A stretch of DNA of 24,843 nucleotides, from the NCBI GenBank assembly GCA_905250885.1, contig CAJNOQ010002341.1:1-24843 (forward strand). The letters are read 5' to 3'. A model generated the notes under the pieces. That model made no database searches, was not told the origin of the DNA, and saw only the letters and a list, made by a program, of their open reading frames with translations. This document shows, piece after piece, positions 1-9,135 of this stretch. The translations under genes and the position numbers were made by a program. This stretch comes from Didymodactylos carnosus. Its lineage: Eukaryota; Rotifera; Eurotatoria; Philodinida; Philodinidae. How positions within the stretch are numbered: the stretch's first letter is position 1; each line of letters begins with the position of its first letter.

Positions 1-278
1 CCAGAAACCCAAACTTTTTTTACCATAGACATAGCTCACTATGGGCTACCAGATGCGCGAAACCCCGGCTGAAAAGCGTTCTTTCACCTAGGAATGTTCC
101 CTTCTAAATCATCTTTATCTTTTATGAGAAATAGTAAATAATCAATTATCTATCTATTTTTATATGACAACATCTTTTACAAAATAATAACAAAATCTAA
201 AAGGAGGACAAGACACATAACTCTTAATCAACATGGTTGATTTTATTCTTTATATTTATTCACTTTTTTAAATAAAAA
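1..278. other. AT-rich sequence, no gene seen
   Basis: I see no open frame, RNA gene or repeat that I can name in this stretch. It becomes strongly AT-rich toward the start of the ELAV-like pseudogene and may hold its old 5' flank. Confidence 0.5.
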
Positions 279-786
279 ATGATTATTAATAATCAACAAA
301 ATAATTCTTCAATAAAAAACGATAAATTAATTGTTAATTATCTATCCCAATCAATAAAAGAAAATGACTTGACAAGATGGAAAATTAGCTTGTGAAAAGT
401 TAAATGGTTTACAAATCGGTCATAAAACAATTCGTATAGCACAAGTACGACCACAATCAAATGAAACACGTAATACCAAATTATATATAAAAGGTTTTCC
501 AAATTTATTCAGAGAAAAAGACTTTTATGATTTATTTTCACCTTTTGGAGAAATTGTTCAATTAAGATTTTTAAAAGATAAATTAATTGCTTTTATTATA
601 ATGTCAACTAGAAGTCAAGCTCAAACTGCTAAAGATCATCTTATATACGGTTCGTTGTACCATGTTTCTATCAAAACTTATTCAAAAAATATCAGCATTC
701 ATATAACCATGACATATCGTAAGAAACAGCTCTTTTTTTTTTCTTTTGAAAATTTTATAGTTATGATATTAGNCATAGAAAAATAG
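279..786 (+). pseudogene. ELAV/Hu-like RNA-binding protein pseudogene (two RRMs, damaged)
   Basis: An ATG at 279 opens a frame reading MIINNQQNNSSIKNDKLIVN and then YLSQSIKENDL. The LIVNYL segment is the typical RNP2 start of RRM1 in ELAV/Hu proteins. This frame stops at about 393. A second frame, open from 373 to 783, resumes with KLACEKLNGLQIGHKTIRIA and VRPQ, the end of RRM1 (compare LNGL..KTIKVSYARP in the family). RRM2 follows with KLYIKGFP, LFSPFGEIVQLR and a poor RNP1 region (LIAFIIMSTRSQ). The middle of RRM1, about 40 residues including RNP1, is missing and the frame changes across the gap. After about 720 the resemblance ends, so the linker and RRM3 are absent. Family members bind AU-rich mRNA elements; this copy is very unlikely to be functional. 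One base (n at 773) is ambiguous. Confidence 0.7.
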
Positions 787-1849
787 AGCATCGTTTTGTC
801 TGTAATTGCATAAAAAAAGAAAATTTCTTCAAGCTTTCTATAAGGAAATAAAGTGATGGCGTCATTACTTTTGGTATGCCCTAAGTATTTGATAAAGAAA
901 GACATTAGTATAATGAAAAACAAGTTAGCTAAGAAGATCGATTTCTAAAGTTATTTATTTCCAAGAAAACTATTTTCTTCATAAATTTATTTATTTTTAA
1001 TTTAATTATTTGAATTGATTTCAATAAAGAATATATCACAAAACAGAAAACAATGAAAAACAGCCTGATACGAGAAGCAGATCAACTGGAAAAAACGATA
1101 AAGAAAATAATAGGAGAATATTAACTATTGTCTTCCAGTACTACATCTTACAAACCGATCATATTGTACACAACGAATAATTTTCCTTGCGAAAGGAAAG
1201 TGCTAGTCCTTCTTAGTGGATAGAAGGTCACACTCTTGACCAAAGTCTTTCCTTCCTCCTTTTGTTCGTTATATTATCCACTTGATCTCAAGTGAATATT
1301 AATTATATGAATAGCTAAACTATTTCATTTCAATTGATCACTATTTGCTTCAATAAACATTAAAGATCTTGTATATGAATCAATGTTTTATTACTTGATT
1401 ATCTGCTAATTCTTTCGCTGCTTTTGACTTATCTCCATCTAATCTCTCAATTGTTGCATTGAACAAATATAAAAATCGTCTATTAAACGTTTAATCGTTT
1501 AATACAGAAAGAAATTTTAACTGAATACAATTGAATTCTGTTGCATTATTGGTAAAATGATTTGTTGTGCTTACGAGTGATTCATATTTGATTCTGAGAT
1601 ACATCAAACAAAGTAGAAGACTATTTTTTTTGAGAAGAAATTCTTCAACATAATCAATATGTGCAAATGTAAGATTAAGCCTACGAAAATGAGGAAATAT
1701 AACGAATGTAGAGGAATGTTGTTTATTGTTTCATTGTTGTTATTCATCATTTCGCACAGACAGTTGTCGAAGAAAAGGAAAAGATTTGGAAATAATTGTG
1801 AAAAATTCATGTTCAAAAGGACGTGTATCAGTCATTTTCACCTATATAA
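787..1849. other. AT-rich stretch without recognisable gene
   Basis: About 1.06 kb. Open frames near 1604-1919 on both strands are short and of biased composition, and I recognise no family. Around 1225-1245 there is a small hairpin (GGTCACACTCTTGACC). The end of this stretch may contain the shifted 5' part of the decayed coding region that follows. Confidence 0.4.
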
Positions 1850-2602
1850 CTTTTTCAAATATACCATCTTCAAAAGAATTGTTCAAATGATGAAATTTAT
1901 CGAATTGATATGGAAGTGAATAGATATGACATCGAGCTTCAAGCTTCATTAGATTATCATCGGCATATGGACCAACTTGTTGATATTTTCTTTCGATAAA
2001 GCTACGTTGAATATCATTGGAGTAAGAGTAGGAGGGAAGGAAAGAGTAATATTGACATATCTATTACAAATCAAAGTATTTATACTGAAAGTAAATTTGT
2101 TTAGTCGCGACATATGAATAAGAATTTGATCGTATAATTGAGTACCATCGATATAAGTCGAATCATATCTTTTATGATAAGAAATAATGTTCTTCGAGAT
2201 TTGACATTTGATGAAGTAATGGAACAACTTGATCAAGGTTGTTTGTATAATTGACGTCAATGAAAAACATTTGAGTTTGGAAAGTTGCTTCTAGAAAGAA
2301 AAGTATATGAGAATGCGATATTTATTCAAAATATAATGATCAAATATATTTTACCATGTTATCAATATCCATTAAGGAGCAATGGAATACACGACCAAGA
2401 TTATCTACTATTTCCTATTTTTTGTAAATCTATACAAAAAATATGTGCCAGTTCTCAAACAATTCAAGATCGAACATATACAGATGATAAAAGAGAAAAC
2501 CGTATGTTAAAACCGTATTGTTCAAACTATCGCATGTTAGCCATTTCTTTTACATACGTCTTGGAAAAGATGCAATTTTTAAAAAAAGCGCATCCTTTTT
2601 AG
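1850..2602 (+). pseudogene. Decayed coding region, unknown protein
   Basis: One plus-strand frame, from about 1850 to the TAG at 2600-2602, reads like protein but is broken by stops, the first at 1997-1999 and others near 2102, 2138, 2252 and 2261. Protein-like pieces include DYHRHMDQLVDIFF just before the first stop, ISFMIRNNVLRDLTFDEVME before 2260, and YENAIFIQNIMIKYILP followed by HDQDYLLFPIFCKS after 2285. I do not recognise the family. Persistence of one frame across about 750 bp, and a second copy of its 3' part on the opposite strand at 3203-3348 that also reads well in the matching frame, support former coding. It could be a mobile-element protein or an old host gene. Low to moderate confidence. 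Confidence 0.35.
2366..2512 (+). repeat. Left arm of a ~147-bp inverted repeat
   Basis: This segment, inside the decayed coding region, matches the reverse complement of 3203-3348 along its whole length with roughly 10-15 differences. The copies agree across tracts such as ACACGACCAAGATTATCTA and ATATGTGCCAGTTCTCAAAC. The spacer is about 690 bp. Confidence 0.85.
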
Positions 2603-3202
2603 CTTCATTTTGACATAACTAAAAAGAGCATTAAAAACTGAGTATAATAACCTCTGTTTGGTAAATGAGCCATTGAAGCAGACAATATTAGAGAATCTAA
2701 ACTTTTTGAAGATGCCGGTTTTTTCATGTATTTCACCCTAACTTTTGATTTTTTGTTTAATAAAACTGACTTTTCTAAACTTTTTGACCAAATTCTGAAA
2801 CCAGGCATCAAGACGAGTATAATTGGTCGCTTTGCAGACGAACTCAGCAACTTCTCGCACCTTAAAAAGGCTGGAAAAGAACGTAAGTCATTTTAGGTGT
2901 CCCCTAGAAAATTCAATTTTTTTCAGTCAAAATGGCGTTTTCTGACATTTTTGATGTCATATTCGTGATCAGCATAACATTTTGCGCCGTATGATGTATC
3001 TTTTATCCCATTTTGAGAGAAAAAATTTTCCGACGTCCCTGAGGTCTCCTCTCAGGCTCAATTTTTTCGGAAAAACTTTTTTGCCGAATTTCAAACATCT
3101 GAAGCGACAGTTTTGTTCAGAATTTTTTGCTGATTCCGAAAATATATATTTTATTTTATTTCATTCGCGGCCGCAAAGTGGCCTTATCGCCTCCCTCTTT
3201 TG
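2603..3202. other. Spacer between inverted-repeat arms
   Basis: No gene recognised. Open frames in here (2605-2850 minus, 2982-3284 plus) show no family signature, and the latter runs through the right repeat arm in the antisense direction. The word TCTAAACTTTTTGA occurs twice (about 2696 and 2776). Confidence 0.4.
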
Positions 3203-3348
3203 TTTAACATACGGTTTTCCCACTTACCATCTGTATATGTTCAATCTTCAATTGTTTGAGAACTGGCACATATTTTTTGTTTAGATTTACAAAAAATAGG
3301 AAATACTAGATAATCTTGGTCGTGTAATCCATTGTTCCTTAATGGATA
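3203..3348 (-). repeat. Right arm of inverted repeat; second fragment of the same unknown coding sequence
   Basis: Read on the minus strand this gives HDQDYLVFPIFCKSKQKICA, nearly the same peptide as the left arm, followed by a TYTDGKWENRMLN stretch after one stop. Just upstream on the minus strand is a pyrimidine-rich TTTTTCTGTTAG that could be a splice acceptor. It is probably a second copy of the same decayed gene, inserted or duplicated in inverted orientation. Confidence 0.75.
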
Positions 3349-3654
3349 AACACAAACCTAACAGAAAAACAAATTATGTAACTAGCTCAACTTAGCTATT
3401 TAACCCATTTCAGCTAGTTTAAGCCGGTTATACGGAACGTTTTTCCGCGAACGAACCATATGAACGAAACATATGCGACATACTTCTCTACATTACAGAA
3501 CTACACCGAATTCAACTTCACAAACGAGTTTAAAATAATATTAATATATTACGATACAATAAAAGTTTTCATTCAATATAATAAAAACAAACAAACATTC
3601 TTATGCACTATTTACAGCAAGTTGAACAAAAAGCGTAATGAAAGTACACATGTA
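3349..3654. other. AT-rich stretch before the satellite array
   Basis: No gene or named repeat seen. It leads into the first, strongly diverged unit of the 139-bp array at about 3655. Confidence 0.4.
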
Positions 3655-4968
3655 TGGCCAGAAGTAAACCACCACAATTCACAAACAACCAACACCATCA
3701 CACTGGTCATTTATCTGCAGATGTTCTACCCCACCATATGACATTTTACTTTCGTCAAAGCAATGCTCAACTGACGACGACGAGGTCACCAACAACTAAC
3801 TCAATGATGATACAGCTGGTGAACAATGCCAAGCAGCAGACTATTCATTTATCCCCTACATGTTCCATGGCACCAGATGACATTTCACTTTCGTCACAGC
3901 AATGGTCATCCGACAACAGCGAGGTCACCAACAACTGACTAAATACTGATGCAGCTACTGAAGAATGCCAAATACTACACTCAACATCTATCTCCTAGAT
4001 GTTCCCTGGGACCCGATGACATTTGACTTTCGCCACAGGAATGCTCATCTGACATCGACGAGGTCACCAACAACTGACTCAATGATGATGCAGCTAGTGA
4101 ACAATGCCGAGCAGCAAACTGTTCACCTATCTCCTAGATGTTCCATCGAACCAGATGACATTTCACTTTCGTCAGAGCACTGCTCAACTGACGACGACGA
4201 GTTCACCAACGACTGACTTAATGATGATGCAGCTAGTGAAGAATGACAATAACAAAACTATTCATCTATCCGCTAGATGTTCCATGGCATCAGATAAGAT
4301 TTCACTTTTGTCACAGCCAGGCTCATCTGACGACGACCAGGTCACCCGCGACTGACTCAATAACGACGCAGCTCGTGAAGAATGCCAATAACGAAACTAT
4401 TCATCTATCCCCTAGATGTTCCACGGCATCAGATGACATTTTACCTCCCTTCCAACAATGCTCATCTACGGACGACGAGGTCACCAACAACTGACTAAAT
4501 GATGATGCAGCTAGTGAAGAATGCCAAGCAGCAGATTATTCATCCATCTCCTAGATGTTCCCTGGCACTAGCTCACATATCACTTTCGTCCAAGCAATGC
4601 TCATCTGCGGACGACGACGTCACCAACAACTGACTCAATCACGATACAGTTAGTGAACAATGCAAAGCACCAGCAGACTATTCATCTATCCCTAGATGCT
4701 CCATCGTACCAGATGACATTTCCATTTCGTCACAGCAATATTCCTCTAACGACGATGAGTTCACCAATAACTGACTCACTGATGATGCAGCTAGTGAAGA
4801 ATGCCAAGCACCAGCAGCAGCAGGCTATTCATCTGTCTGCTAGATATTCCATGGCACCAGATGAGATTTCACTTTCGTCACAACAATGGTCATCTGACGC
4901 CGAACAGGTTACCAGCGACTGACTTAATGGGGATGCAGCTAGTGAAGAATCCCAACCATAACCAGCAG

Positions 4969-5097
4969 CATCATAACGAAAGTATTCACATATCCGCTAG
5001 ATGTTCCATGGCTTCAGATAAGATTTCACTTTTGTCACAGCAATGCTAATCTGACGACGATGAGGTGATAAACAACTGACTCAATGATGATGCAGCT
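4969..5097. repeat. First copy of a 129-bp identical duplication inside the array
   Basis: Positions 4969-5097 and 5111-5239 are identical over 129 bp, while other neighbouring units differ at many positions. This marks a recent unit duplication or gene conversion event. Confidence 0.9.
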
Positions 5098-5110
5098 GGT
5101 GAAGAATGCA

Positions 5111-5239
5111 CATCATAACGAAAGTATTCACATATCCGCTAGATGTTCCATGGCTTCAGATAAGATTTCACTTTTGTCACAGCAATGCTAATCTGACGAC
5201 GATGAGGTGATAAACAACTGACTCAATGATGATGCAGCT
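5111..5239. repeat. Second copy of the 129-bp identical duplication
   Basis: Identical to 4969-5097, offset 142 bp. Both copies share the unusual GAGGTGATAAACAAC variant of the GAGGTCACCAACAAC word. Confidence 0.9.
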
Positions 5240-5697
5240 AGTGTACAATGCCAAGTAGCATAACGAAACTGTTCATCTATCTCCTAGATATTCCAATGCA
5301 GGTGGTGACATTTGACTTTCGGCACAGCAGTGCTCATCTTAGAACGACGACTTCACCAACAACTGACTCAATGATGATGCAGCTTATGAAGAATGCAAAT
5401 AACGAAACTATTCATCTATCTGCTAGATGTTCCATTGCAGGTGATGACATTTAACTTTCGTCGCTGGAGTGCTCATCTGACGCCGAAGAGGTCACCAACA
5501 ACTGACTCAATAATGATGCGGCACGTGCAGAATGTCAAGCATCACGAGCAGTAGCTGACTATTCATCTAGGTCCTAGATGTTCCATGGCACCAGATGAGA
5601 TTTCACTTTCAGCACAGTAATGCTCACCTGAGGACAACGGGGTCACGAACAACTTACTCAAGGGTGGTGCAGCTAGTGAATAATGCAAATGACGAAA

Positions 5698-6807
5698 CTA
5701 TTCATCTATCTCCTGGATGTTCCATCGGACGCTATGACAGTTCTCTTTCGTCACAGCAGTGCTCATCTGACGGGGGAGATTGTCGACCGGGGAAAGGAAA
5801 GTTGACTGGGGTGTAGTCTGGTTGTTATCCTGGATTTTCAAATAAACATAGGTTTTCGTTGTGGTTGTCTTGACTTCCTTGATTATAAATGCTGTGGCTG
5901 GAGGAAGTATGACTTCTTCTTCGTCGTAATCGGAAAGATGGGATATGTCTAAGCCGCCGTTTGCGGTCGCGTCGATAATGAATAGAGTATTGCCGAAGTT
6001 TTGGGCTTTTTGAGGATTTTTGCTAGTTGAGGTAAAGCCGCTCCAGAATCTGAGCCGGTCGATATCTTCGGTGTATGATTTTAGCGTGTTCTGGTCAATG
6101 TTTACACCTCGATAGAGCACCGCTGCGTGTTTCGTGTGGGTATTTAGCCAGCTTCTGAATAGAACGTAACAAAATGGTCCCAAAGTGTTTATTTTGCTCG
6201 TGTCGGAGTCTCTCAGTGCTTTATTTATTAGTTTATATAGAAAGGATTCCATTGTGTAAAGCTGAATGCAACACTTGTAAATTTCTTCTCTTGTTTTGTT
6301 TTTCACGGCTAGTATTTGGCGAGCTAGATATTGTGAGTCACAATGTTGACCTAGTTTGTTTCCTTCGATAATTATTCCATTCGCTGCCTGCTCTACTATT
6401 TCAGCGTCAGAAAGTTCCTTGTCTTTCTTCCACTGTGAGAGAAAGGTATACGCTTCTTTACCCCAGTCATCTGTGAACGTTTTACTCATTTCTGGTGTGA
6501 GAAAGAATCTTTCTTCTCTTAAACCTTGACTTTCATTTCTACTAGTTAGAACCCGTTTTATTTGCCGCTGTTTATTTGGATCCGATTTACTGATTTGAAT
6601 GGAATTGTTTAAGTTAATCGAATAATTATCCAGTTCAGCTAGTTTTGTTTTATTCTTTTGATTAAATGCTTCTTCGATAATCGCTGATTCGATATCAGAA
6701 TATTTTGTCCATTCTTCATTTCCATTTGTTGACCATGGATCAGAATTTGATTTCCAATACCATTGAGCTCGTGGTTGATCAGCTCCTTTTATCGCCTGAC
6801 TTACCAT
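5698..6807 (-). CDS. WWE domain + NAD:arginine ADP-ribosyltransferase
   Basis: A 369-residue protein. Residues 11-90 look like a WWE domain (WYW at 16-18, EEWTKYS at 31-37, IESAIIEEAF at 39-48, a closing RQIKRVL at 81-87), a module known to bind poly- or iso-ADP-ribose. Residues about 110-325 form an R-S-E class ADP-ribosyltransferase fold: YRGV (R233), FTSTSK (258-263) and DEEEVILPP (295-303), which supplies the E-x-E pair E296/E298. The family transfers ADP-ribose from NAD to arginine; E-x-E favours arginine. I see no signal peptide, so an intracellular enzyme is likely. The single-exon start at 6807 lies just before the WWE domain; ATG is followed directly by GTAAGT, a good splice-donor word, but using it would remove the WWE start, so I keep the ATG. 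The last ~25 residues lie in the terminal unit of the 139-bp array, so the present C-terminus may be recent. Confidence 0.85.
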   Translation of the reverse strand: MVSQAIKGADQPRAQWYWKSNSDPWSTNGNEEWTKYSDIESAIIEEAFNQKNKTKLAELDNYSINLNNSIQISKSDPNKQRQIKRVLTSRNESQGLREERFFLTPEMSKTFTDDWGKEAYTFLSQWKKDKELSDAEIVEQAANGIIIEGNKLGQHCDSQYLARQILAVKNKTREEIYKCCIQLYTMESFLYKLINKALRDSDTSKINTLGPFCYVLFRSWLNTHTKHAAVLYRGVNIDQNTLKSYTEDIDRLRFWSGFTSTSKNPQKAQNFGNTLFIIDATANGGLDISHLSDYDEEEVILPPATAFIIKEVKTTTTKTYVYLKIQDNNQTTPQSTFLSPVDNLPRQMSTAVTKENCHSVRWNIQEIDE

Positions 6808-7599
6808 TTATTAGGCTGTTTGGAACTGATGGGTCCTAGAAACGTCCTCTAGAAAAGACACGGGACAAGTAGCAGGATATTCTGTAATTGAAGAAACACT
6901 TGTTCAGCTTTTTAAGACCAACTCTGATTATGTTTAAGGTGCGCACAATTCAAAGATCGAGTTAAAATTTCGAGGATGAATCATTGAGGATAAAAATCGA
7001 GGATAAATCGTCAGAAAAACAAACGGCTGGCCTGTCGTCTCCAATGCAAATACTTGTATTGAATATAAGAAGTATATTAGCCAAGGCAAACAAATAAAAA
7101 AAAATTGGAATTTTTTAACAATCGAAATTAAGTCGTTTCGTGTACTGCATCAAATATATGCCTGCGAAGCAAAAACGGCTTGATTTCGATGAAATAATAT
7201 CACAGAGTTTTTTGACAAAAAGAAAACGATTAAGGCACATATTTGTTTTATCCTCAAAATTTTATCTTTAGAAATGCAGCAATCCATAGTGAATACAAAT
7301 GGTATTATCGAAGTATACTTTAAGTGTTGTTTGCATACATATATGCATAGGTTTTATTTGCTTTTTGATAATTCTCCTTGTTCTTCTTCGAAAACATATT
7401 TCATAGTAACAGAACAGAAAAATGAGTTATATTCAAATATGTATTGTAATCTTCTTCTCTGTTCTTTGTCAACAAATGTTATGATATAATATTTCGCCGA
7501 AATAAACTTCATTTCGTGTACTCCATCGCGAAAAACATTAATGAAAAATAACAATATTCACTAACTACGTGGTTTTGAATTGAGAAAAAAAATTATTTT
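6808..7599. other. Upstream flank of the ART gene, no other gene seen
   Basis: About 790 bp, AT-rich. Open frames at 7274-7489 (plus) and 7354-7554 (minus) overlap each other and resemble no family. The ART promoter should be here, but I cannot point to a convincing element. Confidence 0.4.
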
Positions 7600-7789
7600 T
7601 GATTATACAGGAGGATCACACTCCAAAGTTCAGTGGTCCGACCACCTCTACTCTCATCCGATTTCCTTATTTATATTTTTAAACTTTTAGTTTTAGGTTA
7701 TCACGGGGTATCCCCGGATGCCACAAGGTTTTGTTTCTTTTTTTGTGATATCTTGCTCTTTAGTAAATAAATCTTAATCTTAATCTTCA
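7600..7789 (+). mobile_element. Possible 3' end of a non-LTR retroelement (LINE or SINE)
   Basis: A more GC-balanced patch with the short palindrome GGTCCGACCACC and TCACGGGGTATCCCCGGATG leads into an AATAAATCTTAATCTTAATC tail at about 7765-7788. A non-coding 3' block ending in a short tandem tail is typical of some LINEs and the SINEs that use their machinery. No coding part is present. The family is not identified. Confidence 0.35.
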
Positions 7790-8434
7790 AAAGTGATCTA
7801 ATATGCTCAAAAAAGGATGGTGATTATTCTGGCATATTATTTTGGGTGTTTGCGCCACTTTTTTGGACGTTAGTGGGTGTTAGTGGGTATTCGTAACGGA
7901 AAAGCCCTACAGAATCCTCTTTGAAATAAATTTTTTCGGTGTTTGTTTATTCACAAAGAACAGGTCTATCGACCGGCTATCTCGGATTTTAATTTGGGGG
8001 TGTTAGTGGATGTCAGCGTATTTTATGAGCCCACAATGCTACACAGTCGGATTTCTGAACAAGTTTTCTGTTGAGGCATATCTCTTTCGTAGATTAACTC
8101 AGTCCATATGTGTCACAAAAAGCAAGTGAAAAATAACAACTTTTGATATAAAAGAGTCACTTAAAAAGAAAGTGTGTCCGAAGGTAGCTGAAACACTGAT
8201 TTCACCGTGTTTTACCCGGTTTTCTCGTCGGGAACTTACTGCAGTCAGGATCAATCATTCACCTTAGACTCACTTTGAAGTTGAGATCAAACGTGTACAC
8301 AGCATTTTTATTAACCCGCCCTGTCTTTGTGTAAATCCTTTCTACTTGTCATAAGAACCATAATAGTTTTTTCGCATGTATTTCTCAATTATGGTTTGCC
8401 ATATAACTGGCATTTGATCTCAGAATAAAAGTGA
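7790..8434. other. Intergenic sequence with no recognised gene
   Basis: No gene seen. GTTAGTGG occurs three times (about 7869, 7877 and 8000). The downstream edge grades into the transposase-like fragment. Confidence 0.4.
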
Positions 8435-8641
8435 GAGTGGTTAAATAGGGTCATTACAAAAGAAGACACAGTACAGATTCGTCTATTAATGGAAGAATAC
8501 CATACATTATTTCCTGTATTAAATTCAGTGAGACACAATGTTCAGAACGTTCATAATAATCACCACATCGATCAAAGTGCTGCATTAGCTGGACAGATAT
8601 CAAACTACAGCACTTTTAATTTCGAATCGTATCTCGTGTAA
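8435..8641 (+). pseudogene. Transposase-like protein fragment (C-terminal region)
   Basis: Following a TGA at 8432-8434, an uninterrupted frame runs to a TAA at 8639-8641. It reads VITKEDTVQIRLLMEEYHTL, then FPVLNSVRHNVQNVHNN, and ends in NYSTFNFESYLV. The pattern NVHN.xH then a short gap then FxFE(S/N)xL resembles the conserved block of transposase-associated proteins (DUF4218-like and related families found in mobile elements of many animals and plants). Where the family has a glycine after FESYL the frame here meets GTG-TAA, so the fragment is broken exactly at this motif. The rest of the protein is absent. The 43-bp minisatellite begins at the next base. The family call is from memory of the motif and is moderate. 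Confidence 0.5.
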
Positions 8642-9135
8642 CTAAGGCCTTGCGGAGAAACATCCGTATCTTCAGGAGAAAACATCAAGTTCTTGTGGAG
8701 AGACATCCATGTCTTCCTGACAAAACATGAACTTCTTGTGGAGAGACATCAGTATCTTCCTGCGAAAACAAGAATTTCTTGTTGACACACATCGGTGTCT
8801 CCAGGCGCAAAACATGAACGTCTTGCGGAGAGACATCGGTTTCTTCGTCAGGAAACATAAAGGCCTTGCCGAGAAATATCGGCATTTTCAGGAGAAAAGA
8901 TGAATTTCCTGTGGACAGACATCGGTGTCTTCAGGAAGAAACATGAAGTTTTTGTAGAGAGACGTCGGCATCTTCGGGAGAAAACATGATGTTCTTGTGG
9001 AGAACATGAACTTCTTCTGGACAGACATCGGTGTCTAAAACACGAAACATAAGAGCCTTGCGGAGAAACATCGGTATCTTCAGGAGAACAGATCAAGTTC
9101 TTGTGGGGACACATCGGTGTGTTCAGCAAGAAGCA
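8642..9135. repeat. 43-bp minisatellite, about 11-12 units
   Basis: The word CTTGTGGAG or CTTGCGGAG recurs at 8649, 8692, 8735, 8778, 8822, 8865, 8908, 8951, 8994, 9014, 9057 and 9100, an almost fixed 43-bp step with one shortened unit (20 bp) at 8994-9014. The typical unit continues AGACATCGGTGTCTTCAGGA and AAACATGAA. Short minus-strand frames (8685-8885 and 8848-9129) are by-products of the repeat, because 43 is not a multiple of three. The array begins directly after the transposase-like fragment and ends directly before the Penelope-like fragment. Confidence 0.95.

Larger units (their letters stand above)
3655..5780. repeat. 139-bp tandem (satellite-like) array, about 15 units
   Basis: A unit of about 139 bp repeats roughly 15 times. 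Recurring words are CTGACTCAATGATGATGCAG, TCATCTATCTCCTAGATGTT, ACATTTCACTTTCGTCACAG and GACGACGAGGTCACCAACAA. The last word recurs near 3786, 3920, 4060, 4199, 4338, 4477, 4617, 4760, 4908 and onward, so spacing is 139 bp in the clean part and up to about 150 where small insertions occur (CAGCAG and CATCATAACG stretches after the GAATGCCAA word). Since 139 is not a multiple of three, each unit shifts frame. Many short plus-strand frames of about 83 codons, all ending just after VTNN or VTND, are a by-product of this and not genes. The first unit is the most diverged. The last unit (about 5640-5780) overlaps the 3' end of the ART gene on the opposite strand. Confidence 0.95.

Noticed and set aside
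1156-1265. tRNA or structured RNA around a small hairpin
   Set aside because: No cloverleaf, no A/B box pair, only one weak stem.
3654-5816. Series of about 83-codon plus-strand frames, possibly a family of small repeated proteins
   Set aside because: They are produced by a 139-bp tandem repeat that shifts frame each unit; starts and stops recur with the repeat and no frame runs through the array.
6174-6371. Plus-strand frame of 65 codons
   Set aside because: Antisense shadow of the ART gene.
7866-8010. GTTAGTGGG words as possible internal telomere repeats
   Set aside because: Only three imperfect copies, and they do not match the TGTGGG repeat I recall for bdelloid telomeres.
8685-9129. 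Minus-strand frames rich in TDVSPQ-type repeats, resembling a repeat protein
   Set aside because: They arise from the 43-bp minisatellite, which is not a multiple of three, and the frames break between units.
3655-9135. CRISPR-like arrays
   Set aside because: Both arrays are plain tandem repeats without unique spacers between short identical repeats, and the genome is eukaryotic.
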